DNA of 64,000 nt from Lachnospiraceae bacterium. GTDB lineage: Bacteria; Bacillota; Clostridia; Lachnospirales; Lachnospiraceae. The position numbers and the translations under genes are program-made. The first letter of the stretch is position 1. Every line of letters begins with the position of its first letter. The stretch covers positions 1 to 64,000 of the forward strand of contig SVFH01000003.1 of the NCBI GenBank assembly GCA_015056945.1, in the 5' to 3' direction. Below are positions 9,727 through 18,790 of the stretch, in pieces. Below the pieces are notes generated by a model that saw nothing but the letters and a program-made list of their open reading frames with translations, was not told the DNA's origin and made no database searches.

Positions 9727-10677
9727 ATGTCCTTTTCACGGGATATTAAAGAAGAACTTGAGAAACAGGCCGGTCAGGCAAGGCACTGCAGACTGGCAGA
9801 ACTGGCTACGATTTTACTTTGTTATGCAGCTGAAGAAGTGCTTGCAGACGGGACCAAAAGTCTTGTGATTGTGACAGAACATGAAACAATCGTAAGAAAG
9901 TACTTTACATTATTGAAAAAAGCCTTTAATATAGAAAATGGACTTTTTGACGGCGGTGAACCTTGCGAGCGAACCAATGCGCTTGTCGAGGGAAGGATTG
10001 TCGGTCAGGAGAACTATAAAGAGATGCTTCAGGCATTGAAAATGTGGGATGATGAGCGTGAAGAATTTGCGGCAGGTAAGAAAGTATCGAATCTGTTACT
10101 GAAAACTTCATGTTGCCGCAGAGCTTTTTTACGCGGTTGTTATTTGTGTATCGGTTCCATGAGTGATCCGCAGAAAGGATATCACTTGGAATTTCTTTGC
10201 AACAATCCCGAATTTGCAGGGCAGATTGTGGATATTCTTTCCGGATTCGGTATTGAAGGAAGAACAATGTTGCGCAGAAAGTATCATGTTGTCTATATAA
10301 AAGAGAGTGAAGCAATTTCAGAACTTCTCAATATTATGGAAGCACATGTGGGACTAATGAATTATGAGAATACCCGTATTTTGAAGGAGATTGGCAATCA
10401 GATAAACAGAAAGGCCAATTTTGAAGCAGCAAACATTATTAAATCAGTCAATACAGCGAACAAGCAAATTGCGGATATTGAATATATCAGCAAGAAAAAA
10501 GGTCTTGACTATCTTCCTGAAAATCTGCGTATTATGGCAGAAATCAGATTGGAACATCCTGAGGAGTCTTATCAGGAGTTGGGAGCTTTCTTTGACCCGC
10601 CGATTGGGAAATCGGGAGTCAATCACAGATTAAGGAAAATAGGTGAAATAGCAGAAAAACTTAGGACATTCGACTAA
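9727..10677 (+). CDS. whiA: WhiA DNA-binding regulator
   Basis: WhiA combines a degenerate LAGLIDADG homing-endonuclease fold with a C-terminal helix-turn-helix. In Streptomyces it controls sporulation, and in Bacillus it influences division and chromosome segregation. 316 residues. The N-terminal SFSRDIKEEL, the central CCRRAFLRGCYLCIGS and the C-terminal ANIIKSVNTANKQ with its final HTH (PIGKSGVNHRLRKI) fit the family. It is preceded by AAAAGGAG and followed 55 bases later by the HPr-like gene, a conserved pairing. Confidence 0.96.
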   Translation: MSFSRDIKEELEKQAGQARHCRLAELATILLCYAAEEVLADGTKSLVIVTEHETIVRKYFTLLKKAFNIENGLFDGGEPCERTNALVEGRIVGQENYKEMLQALKMWDDEREEFAAGKKVSNLLLKTSCCRRAFLRGCYLCIGSMSDPQKGYHLEFLCNNPEFAGQIVDILSGFGIEGRTMLRRKYHVVYIKESEAISELLNIMEAHVGLMNYENTRILKEIGNQINRKANFEAANIIKSVNTANKQIADIEYISKKKGLDYLPENLRIMAEIRLEHPEESYQELGAFFDPPIGKSGVNHRLRKIGEIAEKLRTFD

Positions 10678-10732
10678 CTATAATCTTTGGGGGCGAAGAA
10701 GTGTTTGTGTCGAATAATAAGGAGGAACGGAA

Positions 10733-10990
10733 ATGATTCAGAAAGAAATGACAGTTCAGTTAACAGGCGGTATGGAAGCAAGACCTATTGCAGTACTTGT
10801 TCAGGTTGCAAGTCAGTATGACAGCACGGTTTATCTTCAGGTCGGAACCCGTAAGGTAAATGCGAAGAGCATCATGGGAATGATGAGTCTTGGATTGGAT
10901 GCCGGCGAGAAGGTAACAGTTATTGTTGACGGTACAGATGAGAAGGAAGCGCTTGCAGATATTGAAAAGTATTTAAGCACAGCGGAATAA
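10733..10990 (+). CDS. HPr-like (Crh-type) phosphocarrier paralogue lacking His15
   Basis: 85-residue protein with the HPr fold. The normal active site GLHARPA reads GGMEARPI, so position 15, where PTS phosphate is carried on His, is Glu. Ser46 and its surroundings (KSIMGMMSLG) are intact, so HPr kinase could still modify it. It therefore resembles Bacillus Crh (Gln15), a regulatory protein that cannot pass phosphate to sugar permeases. It has a strong AAGGAGG-like site and is followed by a terminator. It ends the cluster that begins with hprK. Confidence 0.93.
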   Translation: MIQKEMTVQLTGGMEARPIAVLVQVASQYDSTVYLQVGTRKVNAKSIMGMMSLGLDAGEKVTVIVDGTDEKEALADIEKYLSTAE

Positions 10991-10999
10991 GAAGAGACC

Positions 11000-11026
11000 A
11001 AAGAACACGAAAGGTGTTCTTTTTCT
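11000..11026 (+). terminator. intrinsic terminator after the HPr-like gene
   Basis: AAAGAACAC and GTGTTCTTT form a 9-bp stem around GAAAG, followed by TTTTCTC. It closes the hprK-to-HPr transcription unit. Confidence 0.85.
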
Positions 11027-11057
11027 CTATCATAGGAATAATCCGGAGATTTTTATT

Positions 11058-11957
11058 ATGGAAGAAAAAAAGCTTTTATTTTTATATCATGCAGATTCCG
11101 GCAAAGGAAAAATCAAAAGTAAATTATCGGATATACTGAATCTTTTCGTTTCTGCAGGCTATACTGTGACGGTTCGTCCGACACAGGCGCGAGGGGATGC
11201 GACAGAATATATTGCAAAACATGCAGCAGAATATGAAAGAATCATTTGCAGCGGAGGTGACGGTACCCTTGATGAGGTGGTGAACGGTCTTGTGAAAGCA
11301 GATTGTAAGCTTCCCATCGGGTATATTCCGACCGGAAGCACAAACGATTTTGCCTCAGGACTCGGTATTTCCAAGAATCCCTTAAAGGCAGCAAAAGATA
11401 TTTTGTACGGTGATATTTTTTCCTGTGATATGGGGATGTTCGGAACCAGACCTTTTATCTATGTGGCAGCATTCGGAATCTGGACGGAAGTATCATACGA
11501 AACGGACCAGAAATTTAAAAATGCATTCGGTCATATGGCATATGTGCTCGAAGGCATTAAAAGTATCGGGAATATCCGGTCGTATCCCATGCAAATCGTT
11601 GCAGGAGACACGATTATCAAGGATGAATTTATTTATGGAATGGTTTCGAATTCCAGTACAATCGGAGGCTATAAGATTTTTCCGAAGGGGGATGTGATTC
11701 TCAATGACGGAGAATTCGAAGTGCTTTTGGTAAAGAGCCCGCGCAATCCCGGAGAATTAAATGAGATGATTACCTCTTTGCTTGCGCAGGAAATGGACCC
11801 GGAATATCTCTTCTATTTCAAGGCATCTGAAATAGAGTTCATTGCTGAAGAAGAGGTACCTTGGACACTTGACGGCGAAAACGGCGGAGCACATAAATCG
11901 ATTGCTGTGAAAAATATGAAGCAGGCAATGAAGATATACACGGGAAAAAAGCGTTAG
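11058..11957 (+). CDS. Diacylglycerol/lipid kinase of the DagK/YegS family
   Basis: ATP-dependent lipid kinase, 299 residues. The nucleotide motif SGGDGTLDEVVNGL lies near 73-86, followed by the GSTNDFA motif (about 102-108). Family members phosphorylate diacylglycerol or similar lipids, recycling the lipid released during teichoic-acid or glycolipid assembly. It sits 9 bases before a glycosyltransferase gene and probably heads the surface-polysaccharide operon. The ribosome site (CCGGAG, 11 bases away) is weak. The exact substrate cannot be fixed. Confidence 0.9.
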   Translation: MEEKKLLFLYHADSGKGKIKSKLSDILNLFVSAGYTVTVRPTQARGDATEYIAKHAAEYERIICSGGDGTLDEVVNGLVKADCKLPIGYIPTGSTNDFASGLGISKNPLKAAKDILYGDIFSCDMGMFGTRPFIYVAAFGIWTEVSYETDQKFKNAFGHMAYVLEGIKSIGNIRSYPMQIVAGDTIIKDEFIYGMVSNSSTIGGYKIFPKGDVILNDGEFEVLLVKSPRNPGELNEMITSLLAQEMDPEYLFYFKASEIEFIAEEEVPWTLDGENGGAHKSIAVKNMKQAMKIYTGKKR

Positions 11958-11966
11958 GAGAGCGGA

Positions 11967-13094
11967 ATGAAGGTATTGCATATCAATTGTAATTATGCAG
12001 GAACGGCATTACACCGTAATATGATTACGCAGCTGAATGCATTGGAGATAGAAAGCTGTGTGTATGTTCCGGTTTATGATGCAAAAGGGGTATCCGTCGA
12101 TACATCGGGCGCCCGCGTGATTTTATCGGAATGCTTCCGGAAGCGCGACCGATATGTATTTGACTACAAACAACATAAAATTATTACCGATTTAAAAAGT
12201 AAAATAGATGTGAAAGAGTTTGACTGCATCCATGCGTATACTCTTTTTACCGACGGAAACACAGCAAGAGAGTTAAGCAGGGAGCATAAGATTCCTTATG
12301 TGGTTGCAGTGCGAAGTACGGATGTTCATGCTTTCTTTCGAAAAGCAGTGTATCTAAGGCGTCGCGGCGTAGCAATTCTGCGGGATGCGGCAAAGGTGTT
12401 TTTTTTATCCGAGAGTTACAGGAAGCTTGTACTTGAGAAATATGTTCCTGCGAAATACCGTCAGGAGATTTATGATAAAAGCTGTATTATGCCAAACGGA
12501 ATTGATGATTTTTGGCTGGAGCATTTATACAGCGCTAAAAAAGAACATGAGAAAGAAATCATGAAACGTCTTGCGGCAAAAGAATTGCGTGTAGTTTATG
12601 CGGGTACTATCATGAAAAGAAAGAACCCGGTTGCGACGCAGGAAGCGTTGCAGATTTTGCGCAAAAAAGGATGGAAAGTATCCTTCACTGCGGTAGGACG
12701 GGTGAAAGATAATGATGTGAAGGAGCAGATGTGTGCTTATCCGGATACTACATACGTGGAGCAGAAACCGAAAGAAGAATTGATTGATTACTATAGAGAA
12801 AGCGATTTGTTTGTCATGCCTTCTTATGCCGAAACTTTTGGCCTTGTGTACAGTGAAGCAATGAGCCAAGGGCTTCCGGTGTTGTATACGAAAGGCCAGG
12901 GCTTTGACGGGCAGTTCCCGGACGGGATGATTGGTTATGCCATTGAGCCGGACAAACCGGAGGATATTGCAGAGAAAATAGAGCTGGCGGTTTCACGATA
13001 TGAAGCGCTGACGGCGCAGGTACTGATTAACGCGGAGAGATTCCGTTGGTCGGATATTTGCCGACAGTATAAGGAGATATACGAATCATTATGA
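11967..13094 (+). CDS. Glycosyltransferase, GT-B fold (GT1/GT4-like)
   Basis: 375 residues. The N-terminal domain begins MKVLHINCNYAGTALHRN, and the C-terminal half holds a GT4-type sugar-nucleotide motif, PSYAETFGLVYSEAMSQG (about 288-305), with the usual E-x7-E spacing. It is expected to transfer a sugar from a nucleotide donor onto a lipid-linked or cell-surface glycan. A good GGAG site precedes it, and its stop overlaps the next start (ATGA). Its neighbours, a pyruvyl transferase and a flippase, place it in polysaccharide assembly. Donor and acceptor are unknown. Confidence 0.88.
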   Translation: MKVLHINCNYAGTALHRNMITQLNALEIESCVYVPVYDAKGVSVDTSGARVILSECFRKRDRYVFDYKQHKIITDLKSKIDVKEFDCIHAYTLFTDGNTARELSREHKIPYVVAVRSTDVHAFFRKAVYLRRRGVAILRDAAKVFFLSESYRKLVLEKYVPAKYRQEIYDKSCIMPNGIDDFWLEHLYSAKKEHEKEIMKRLAAKELRVVYAGTIMKRKNPVATQEALQILRKKGWKVSFTAVGRVKDNDVKEQMCAYPDTTYVEQKPKEELIDYYRESDLFVMPSYAETFGLVYSEAMSQGLPVLYTKGQGFDGQFPDGMIGYAIEPDKPEDIAEKIELAVSRYEALTAQVLINAERFRWSDICRQYKEIYESL

Positions 13095-14275
13095 AAAAAT
13101 ACATTGTAATAACAGGTGGACAGTTATTTAATAAAGGTGCGCAGGCAATGACTTTCATTACTGCGGATGAAATGGCGAAACGTTATCCGGATAAGGAAGT
13201 GGTTCTTCTTTCTAATATGGATTCCAGACGCGGCAAGGAAGAGCGCGAGCAGTATACTTTCAGGATTCAGAAATATCCGGGGGCATTACAGCTTTTATTG
13301 TTAAAAAATAAGCTGACAGCAGCTGTTTTGCGTCGGATTGGTGCACCGGAGACAAAAGCTTACGAGGCATTGATGAAGGAAACGGCAGCAGTTATTGATG
13401 TGAGCGGATATGCGCTTGGGTCTAACTGGGGCTATAAAAAGACTATCTTTTATCTGACGAGAATAGCAGTAGCACGTCGCCATCAGATTCCTGTATATCT
13501 GATGCCGCAATCCTTTGGTCCTTTTCATTATAAGGGTATTGCAGCTCCTTTTGTAAAAAGTATGATTCGCAAAAATCTCCGTTATGCCAAAGAGGTTATG
13601 TGTCGTGAGCAGGACGGATACAAGCTTGTACATGATGAATATGGAATTACCAATGCAACACTTGCGCCGGATCTGGTGTTGCAGAATGCGGAGATTGCTC
13701 CTGCAAATGTATATAAAAATGTTCCTGTGTTATGGACAAAAGAGATTCCGGAAGGAAGTGTTGCCTTGATTCCGAACCAGAAGGCAATGTTATACGGAAA
13801 TCCTGAAGCCTTGTACGAAATGTATATTAAAATTGCAGAAACCTTAGAGGCGAGGCAAAGAAAGCTTTGGCTGATTTATCATTCTGCAGAAGATTTTGAA
13901 ATCTGCAAAGAAATTAGGTCACGTTGTTCGACAAGTAATGTCCAAATTATTGAGGAAGAGTTGAGCTGTCTTGCTTTTGATGCGTTGGTTAAGAAGTTTG
14001 ATTTTGTGATTGCGTCACGTTTCCATGCAGTTGTGCATGCATACAGAAATGCTGTGCCGGCAGTTGTTCCCGGCTGGGCGGTAAAGTATCGCGAACTGTT
14101 GGATTTGTTCGGACAAGGTGCGTATATGTTTGATGTACGTTCGCAAATTGATGCTGATGCGGTTGCAGCAGCAGTGGCAGATATGTGTGATACTTATCCG
14201 GAACGTAAAGAACAAATCCGTAACGGGCTGATTCAGATTCGTGAAAAAAATGTTTATGATAAGATTTTACTTTAA
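13091..14275 (+). CDS. Polysaccharide pyruvyl transferase family protein
   Basis: 394 residues. The N-terminal GGQLFNKGAQAM and the later region VIASRFHAVVHA (typical S/R-F-H motif) fit the polysaccharide pyruvyl transferase family (CsaB, WcaK, EpsO). These enzymes move pyruvate from phosphoenolpyruvate onto a sugar to make an acidic ketal. It overlaps the upstream glycosyltransferase by 4 bases and precedes a flippase by 12, so it belongs to the same operon. It suggests the exported glycan is pyruvylated. Some family members have other roles, so the reaction is inferred. Confidence 0.87.
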   Translation: MKKYIVITGGQLFNKGAQAMTFITADEMAKRYPDKEVVLLSNMDSRRGKEEREQYTFRIQKYPGALQLLLLKNKLTAAVLRRIGAPETKAYEALMKETAAVIDVSGYALGSNWGYKKTIFYLTRIAVARRHQIPVYLMPQSFGPFHYKGIAAPFVKSMIRKNLRYAKEVMCREQDGYKLVHDEYGITNATLAPDLVLQNAEIAPANVYKNVPVLWTKEIPEGSVALIPNQKAMLYGNPEALYEMYIKIAETLEARQRKLWLIYHSAEDFEICKEIRSRCSTSNVQIIEEELSCLAFDALVKKFDFVIASRFHAVVHAYRNAVPAVVPGWAVKYRELLDLFGQGAYMFDVRSQIDADAVAAAVADMCDTYPERKEQIRNGLIQIREKNVYDKILL

Positions 14276-14287
14276 AAGGAGAAACGT

Positions 14288-15829
14288 ATGGCAGATTCAA
14301 GAAGCCGCAATGCTTCCAGAAATATTGTATTTGCTTTTGCCAATAAAATAATTGCGATTTTACTTCCTTTTATAGCGAGAACGATTATGCTTCATCTTCT
14401 TGGAGAGGAGTATGTAGGGGTGGGAAGTTTGTTTACCTCTATATTAAGTTTCTTAAATTTGACGGAGCTTGGCGTTGGCGCTGCGATTGTCTATTCCATG
14501 TATAAGCCGATTGAAGAAAATGATAAGGAAAAGATTTGTGCATACCTTTCTTATTATCGCATGCTTTATCGGTGGATTGGCGGTGCAATGCTGTTAATCG
14601 GAACCATTCTTCTGCCGGCAGTTCCTTATTTGATTAAGGGAGAGCCACCGGTTGGGGTGAATGTGTATATTCTTTTTTATCTCTATCTGGTAGATGCAGT
14701 TATCAGCTATTTTTTTGCAGGATACAGACAGAGTATTCTTGTGGCACATCAGCGTTCTGATATAAAAAGTAAAATTGTTATGTTTGTATCTATTTTTGTG
14801 CAGGCAGGACAGATTGCAGCACTTGTACTGACGAAGAATTTCTATGTGTATGCTTTTGTTCCCATTCTCGGAACACTTCTTACCAACGGCCTGAATGCAT
14901 GGGTCACCATGAAGAAGTATCCGGAATTGAAATGCGCCGGCATATTGCCGAAGGAAGATCGCAAAGCGATCAAAAAGAGATTGAGCGGTCTGGTCGGAAC
15001 GAAGATGAATTCGATTGTGGTTCATGCTGCTGACATGATTGTAATTTCAGCATTTTTAGGACTTACGCACACGGCAATGTATGGTAATTATTACTATATC
15101 ATGAGTGCGGTGAATGCTTTTGTGGTATTGATTTTTTCATCCATGACAGCAAGTGTGGGGAATAGTCTGATTACGGAAACCAAAGAAAAAAATATGAAGC
15201 TTTTTTCTAAAATCGGTTTTATAAACGGATGGATTACCGGATGGTGCTCCGTTTGTATGATTTGTCTGTATACCCCGTTTATGCGTATCTGGGTAGGTGA
15301 AGAGCTTACCTATCCGTTTGGCGTTGAACTGGGGATGGTAATGTATTTCTTTATGTTTTCTATCCAACGGGCAATTATTGTTTTTAAAGATGCAGCAGGC
15401 ATCTGGTATGAGGACCGGTTTCGGCCTTATGTTTGTATGATTGTAAATATTGTACTGAATTTGATTCTGGTACAATTCTGGAGTGTGTACGGAGTGATTC
15501 TTTCATCTCTTGCAGCATTTGCAATTTCCATTCCGTGGATTAGCAGAACGTTGTTTCGCACACTGTTTCAGACTTCGAGTAAAAAGCAGCTTTTTCGTAT
15601 AGGATTTTATGCGGTTGTGACTATTGTTGCAGGAACCCTGACCCGCTTTTTGTGTGATCTCCTTCCGGTGGGCGAAGGCCGTATGGGAGAATTCGGACAT
15701 TTGATTTTATGCGGTTTGCTTTGTCTTGTTATTCCGAATATAGTATTTCTTTTATGCTATTTTAAGATGGATGAGTTTAGAGAAACACTTTGTATGGTCA
15801 AAGCGATTCTTAAAAGAAAGAAAAAATAA
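14288..15829 (+). CDS. Polysaccharide flippase (Wzx/MOP superfamily)
   Basis: 513 residues with about twelve to fourteen membrane helices, beginning ADSRSRNASRNIVFAF as is usual for Wzx-like exporters. Such proteins flip lipid-linked oligosaccharide units across the membrane. Preceded by AAAAGGAG. Located between the pyruvyl transferase and the FrhB-like gene, consistent with a complete small glycan-assembly unit. No polymerase is visible here, so the repeat units may be polymerised elsewhere or not at all. Confidence 0.9.
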   Translation: MADSRSRNASRNIVFAFANKIIAILLPFIARTIMLHLLGEEYVGVGSLFTSILSFLNLTELGVGAAIVYSMYKPIEENDKEKICAYLSYYRMLYRWIGGAMLLIGTILLPAVPYLIKGEPPVGVNVYILFYLYLVDAVISYFFAGYRQSILVAHQRSDIKSKIVMFVSIFVQAGQIAALVLTKNFYVYAFVPILGTLLTNGLNAWVTMKKYPELKCAGILPKEDRKAIKKRLSGLVGTKMNSIVVHAADMIVISAFLGLTHTAMYGNYYYIMSAVNAFVVLIFSSMTASVGNSLITETKEKNMKLFSKIGFINGWITGWCSVCMICLYTPFMRIWVGEELTYPFGVELGMVMYFFMFSIQRAIIVFKDAAGIWYEDRFRPYVCMIVNIVLNLILVQFWSVYGVILSSLAAFAISIPWISRTLFRTLFQTSSKKQLFRIGFYAVVTIVAGTLTRFLCDLLPVGEGRMGEFGHLILCGLLCLVIPNIVFLLCYFKMDEFRETLCMVKAILKRKKK

Positions 15830-15841
15830 GGGGTGCGTGGA

Positions 15842-16993
15842 ATGAATACAGTTTCTCAGATAAAAGAAAACGGAATGTGTTGCGCCTGCGGCATCTGCGC
15901 AGCGGTTTGTCCGGTGCATGCCATTTCCATGGAAGTGACACCTAGTGGTGAAGTGCAGCCTGTGATCGGCAGTGAGTGTATTCAATGCGGAAAGTGCTTA
16001 AGTGTTTGTTCCGGCAATTCAGAATGCGGACGTACAGAGGAAGATGTGCAGAAATTGTGTATCAATGCAGCATCAAAGGATGAAAACATTCGTCGCAATG
16101 CTACATCGGGCGGTTTCGTTACAACCTTATTGAAGAGGTTGTTGGAAGAAGAGCACTATGATGGTGCCTTTCTGGTCAAAACAAAGAATTATGCAGCAAT
16201 GGTTCAGACTGAGCAGGTATCAAAGGGAGAGGATTTGTCCGGGACACAGAAGTCTCGCTATATTCAGGTTGTTCATACAGATGAGGTTGCACATATCCTT
16301 GCCAATAAAGAGAAACGCTATATTCTGGTAGGAACCCCGTGTTATTTCAGAGGCTTTTTGAAAGTTGTGGAAAAGTACTGTCTGAATCGGGAGAACTATC
16401 TGTTAATAGGATTGTTCTGCGACAAAACCATGACGACGCACGTGTGGGAATATTTCAATCGTTTTTTTGCAGATAATGCGATGGCGGAGATGGAGTTCCG
16501 CTCTAAGGTTAGCGGAGGCTGGCCGGGGGATGTTGCATTATATCTCCAAGACGGGAAGCGGGTGGATGTTTCGCGCAGGGAAAGAATGTATGTAAAAGAA
16601 TATTTTATGGCAGAAAGTTGTCTGCTTTGTATGGATAAAATGAACCCGTATGCTGATTTTTCTGTCGGAGATAATTATGTGTCCGGTGAAAACGGAAAAC
16701 TTGGCTCGAACAGTGTCGTTATCAGAACGGAAAGAGCATTGGCAGTGTATGAACATTGTAAAGATGCATTTGAACAGACGGAATGTACTTATGAGGAAAT
16801 TCTGAAAAGTCAGAAGTTTGAAAAACGCGAAGCCAATCTGAAAAAAAATGAAGCTTCCGGCAGAAAGAAAATGACGTTTGGAGCCTCAGGAGAATACGAT
16901 AAAATTCGGGAAGAAATACTGATTGCAAGGAAACGCAATGCGAACCCGCTTCGACGTTTTGCAGGAAAATTCAGAAGATTACTGAAAAGGTAA
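15842..16993 (+). CDS. Ferredoxin/FrhB-domain protein of a polysaccharide locus
   Basis: 383 residues. The N-terminal double 4Fe-4S ferredoxin domain has CCACGICAAVCP and CIQCGKCLSVC. It is followed by the coenzyme F420 hydrogenase/dehydrogenase beta-subunit (FrhB) domain with GTPCYFRGF. Proteins of this family often sit beside polysaccharide pyruvyl transferases in anaerobes and may reduce a sugar or cofactor, but the reaction is not established. The ATG at 15842 is chosen over the GTG at 15833 because AAGGGG lies 8 bases upstream. It is the last gene of the polysaccharide operon. Confidence 0.85.
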   Translation: MNTVSQIKENGMCCACGICAAVCPVHAISMEVTPSGEVQPVIGSECIQCGKCLSVCSGNSECGRTEEDVQKLCINAASKDENIRRNATSGGFVTTLLKRLLEEEHYDGAFLVKTKNYAAMVQTEQVSKGEDLSGTQKSRYIQVVHTDEVAHILANKEKRYILVGTPCYFRGFLKVVEKYCLNRENYLLIGLFCDKTMTTHVWEYFNRFFADNAMAEMEFRSKVSGGWPGDVALYLQDGKRVDVSRRERMYVKEYFMAESCLLCMDKMNPYADFSVGDNYVSGENGKLGSNSVVIRTERALAVYEHCKDAFEQTECTYEEILKSQKFEKREANLKKNEASGRKKMTFGASGEYDKIREEILIARKRNANPLRRFAGKFRRLLKR

Positions 16994-17014
16994 GGCCTTG
17001 AAACAGAGAATTAC

Positions 17015-17043
17015 TTGCTATTTTCTTTTACTTGGGCTATAAT
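17015..17043 (+). promoter_or_regulatory. strong sigma-A promoter for fba
   Basis: TTGCTA, 17-base spacer, perfect TATAAT, 46 bases before the aldolase start. It separates the glycolytic gene from the polysaccharide operon. Confidence 0.85.
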
Positions 17044-17089
17044 TGTTTCGTTAAAGAACTTATACATATTTTTTTTGGAGGTAGATAAA

Positions 17090-17953
17090 ATGTTAGTTTC
17101 AGCAAAAGAAATGCTTCAGAAAGCAAAAGCCGGACACTATGCAGTTGGTCAGTTCAACATCAACAACCTTGAGTGGACAAAGGCTATTCTTCAGACAGCT
17201 CAGGAGAATAACTCTCCCGTAATCCTTGGTGTATCCGAAGGTGCAGGAAAGTATATGTGCGGTTATAAGACCATCGTTGGTATGGTAAACGGTATGATCG
17301 AAGAAATGAACATTACTGTTCCCGTAGCTCTTCACTTAGATCATGGTTCATTTGAACATTGCTACAAATGTATCGATGCAGGTTTCTCATCAGTTATGTT
17401 CGATGGTTCACACTATGCAATCGACGAGAACGTAGAGAAGACCAAGAAGTTGGTTGCTGACTGTGCAGCTAAGGGAATCTCCCTTGAAGCAGAAGTTGGT
17501 GCTATCGGTGGCGAAGAAGACGGCGTTATCGGTAAAGGTGAATGCGCAGATCCTAACGAATGTAAGATGATTGCTGATCTCGGAATTGACTTCCTTGCAG
17601 CAGGTATCGGTAACATTCATGGTAAATATCCTGAGAACTGGGAAGGATTAAGCTTCGAAACTCTTGATGCTATCCAGCAGTTAACAGGTGATATGCCTCT
17701 CGTTCTTCATGGCGGTACAGGTATCCCTGCTGACATGATTAAGAAGGCAATCTCTCTCGGTGTAGCAAAGATCAACGTTAACACAGAGTGCCAGTTAGCA
17801 TTCTCTGCTGCAACACGTAAGTACATCGAAGAAGGTAAAGATTTACAGGGTAAGGGATTTGACCCTCGTAAGGTTCTTGCTCCCGGCGTTGAAGCAATCA
17901 AAGCTACTGTAAAAGAAAAGATGGAATTATTCGGTTCTATCAACAAAGCATAA
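17090..17953 (+). CDS. fba: Class II fructose-1,6-bisphosphate aldolase
   Basis: Zinc-dependent aldolase of glycolysis and gluconeogenesis, interconverting fructose-1,6-bisphosphate with two triose phosphates. 287 residues from the ATG at 17090, which follows GGAGGT by 8 bases; the ORF-track start at 17015 lies in the promoter and is wrong. Metal and substrate motifs are visible: LHLDHGS, SVMFDGSH, GEEDGV, GIGNIHGKYP and LVLHGGTGIP. Codon choice is visibly more biased than in its neighbours, as expected of an abundant enzyme. Flanked by its own promoter and terminator. Confidence 0.97.
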   Translation: MLVSAKEMLQKAKAGHYAVGQFNINNLEWTKAILQTAQENNSPVILGVSEGAGKYMCGYKTIVGMVNGMIEEMNITVPVALHLDHGSFEHCYKCIDAGFSSVMFDGSHYAIDENVEKTKKLVADCAAKGISLEAEVGAIGGEEDGVIGKGECADPNECKMIADLGIDFLAAGIGNIHGKYPENWEGLSFETLDAIQQLTGDMPLVLHGGTGIPADMIKKAISLGVAKINVNTECQLAFSAATRKYIEEGKDLQGKGFDPRKVLAPGVEAIKATVKEKMELFGSINKA

Positions 17954-17976
17954 AAAAAGACCCTATAAAAGGGAGG

Positions 17977-18013
17977 ATGCCCAGGAGAGTTACTCTTCTG
18001 GGCATTCGTTTTT
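17977..18013 (+). terminator. intrinsic terminator after fba
   Basis: ATGCCCAGGAGAG pairs with CTCTTCTGGGCAT (13-bp stem, one G-T pair), followed by TCGTTTTT. The next 190 bases, up to the cyclophilin stop, are AT-rich with no gene seen. Confidence 0.9.
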
Positions 18014-18206
18014 GAAAAAGTTATTTAAAAAAGTGTTTGTTTTAATGAGTTTCGAAATAAGAGAGTTTCCCTCTCTGTGATTATCAGTATAGGTTAGAGT
18101 TTTTACAAAAAGATGTTATGTTAATCAATAAATTGTAAAAGAAATATGAACAAATTGTTAATACTGAAAAAATCACGGAAAAACAGCACTTTTTTTGTAC
18201 AACATT

Positions 18207-18728
18207 TTAACAATGTGTAGGTTCCGGATATTCCTCCCCAAAGGTCTCAACGGTAACGGTTTTCATTACCTGAGGCTCTAACGGTTTATCTGCGTAATTT
18301 GTTGCAACTTCTGCGATGCGGTTTACAACGTCCATGCCTTCGGTTACTTTGCCGAATGCTGCATAAGCACCATCGAGATGAGGAGCAGCTTTGTGCATCA
18401 GGAAGAACTGGCTTCCTGCAGAGTTAGGCATCATGGAGCGAGCCATGGAAAGAACACCTTCGGTATGTTTTAAATTGTTTTCAAAACCATTCTGTGCGAA
18501 TTCGCCTTTGATGTGATAACCGGGTCCGCCGGTACCAACGCCTTCAGGACATCCGCCCTGAATCATGAAACCATTGATTATGCGGTGAAAAATCAGACCG
18601 TCGTAGAAATTCTTCTTAATCAATGAGATAAAATTGTAAACTGACTGCGGAGCGATTTCAGGATAGAGCTCTGCTTTGATTACGCTACCATCTTCCATAG
18701 TGATGGTTACAATAGGATTCTGTGCCAT
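18207..18728 (-). CDS. Peptidyl-prolyl cis-trans isomerase, cyclophilin type
   Basis: Cytosolic cyclophilin that speeds proline isomerisation during folding; 173 residues with no signal peptide. Core motifs present: YNFISLIKKNFYDGLIFHRII, MIQGGCPEGVGTGGPGY, SMARSMMPNSAGSQFFLM and FGKVTEGMDVV. The usual active-site Arg (FHRI) and Phe/Gln residues are kept. The start follows AAAGGAAAC on the minus strand. It is transcribed away from the GNAT gene and is alone in its unit. Confidence 0.95.
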   Translation of the reverse strand: MAQNPIVTITMEDGSVIKAELYPEIAPQSVYNFISLIKKNFYDGLIFHRIINGFMIQGGCPEGVGTGGPGYHIKGEFAQNGFENNLKHTEGVLSMARSMMPNSAGSQFFLMHKAAPHLDGAYAAFGKVTEGMDVVNRIAEVATNYADKPLEPQVMKTVTVETFGEEYPEPTHC

Positions 18729-18790
18729 AATAGTTTCCTTTCTTTTAACAAATTTGAATTTATCATATCACAATCGGGGAGGGTAGAAAA

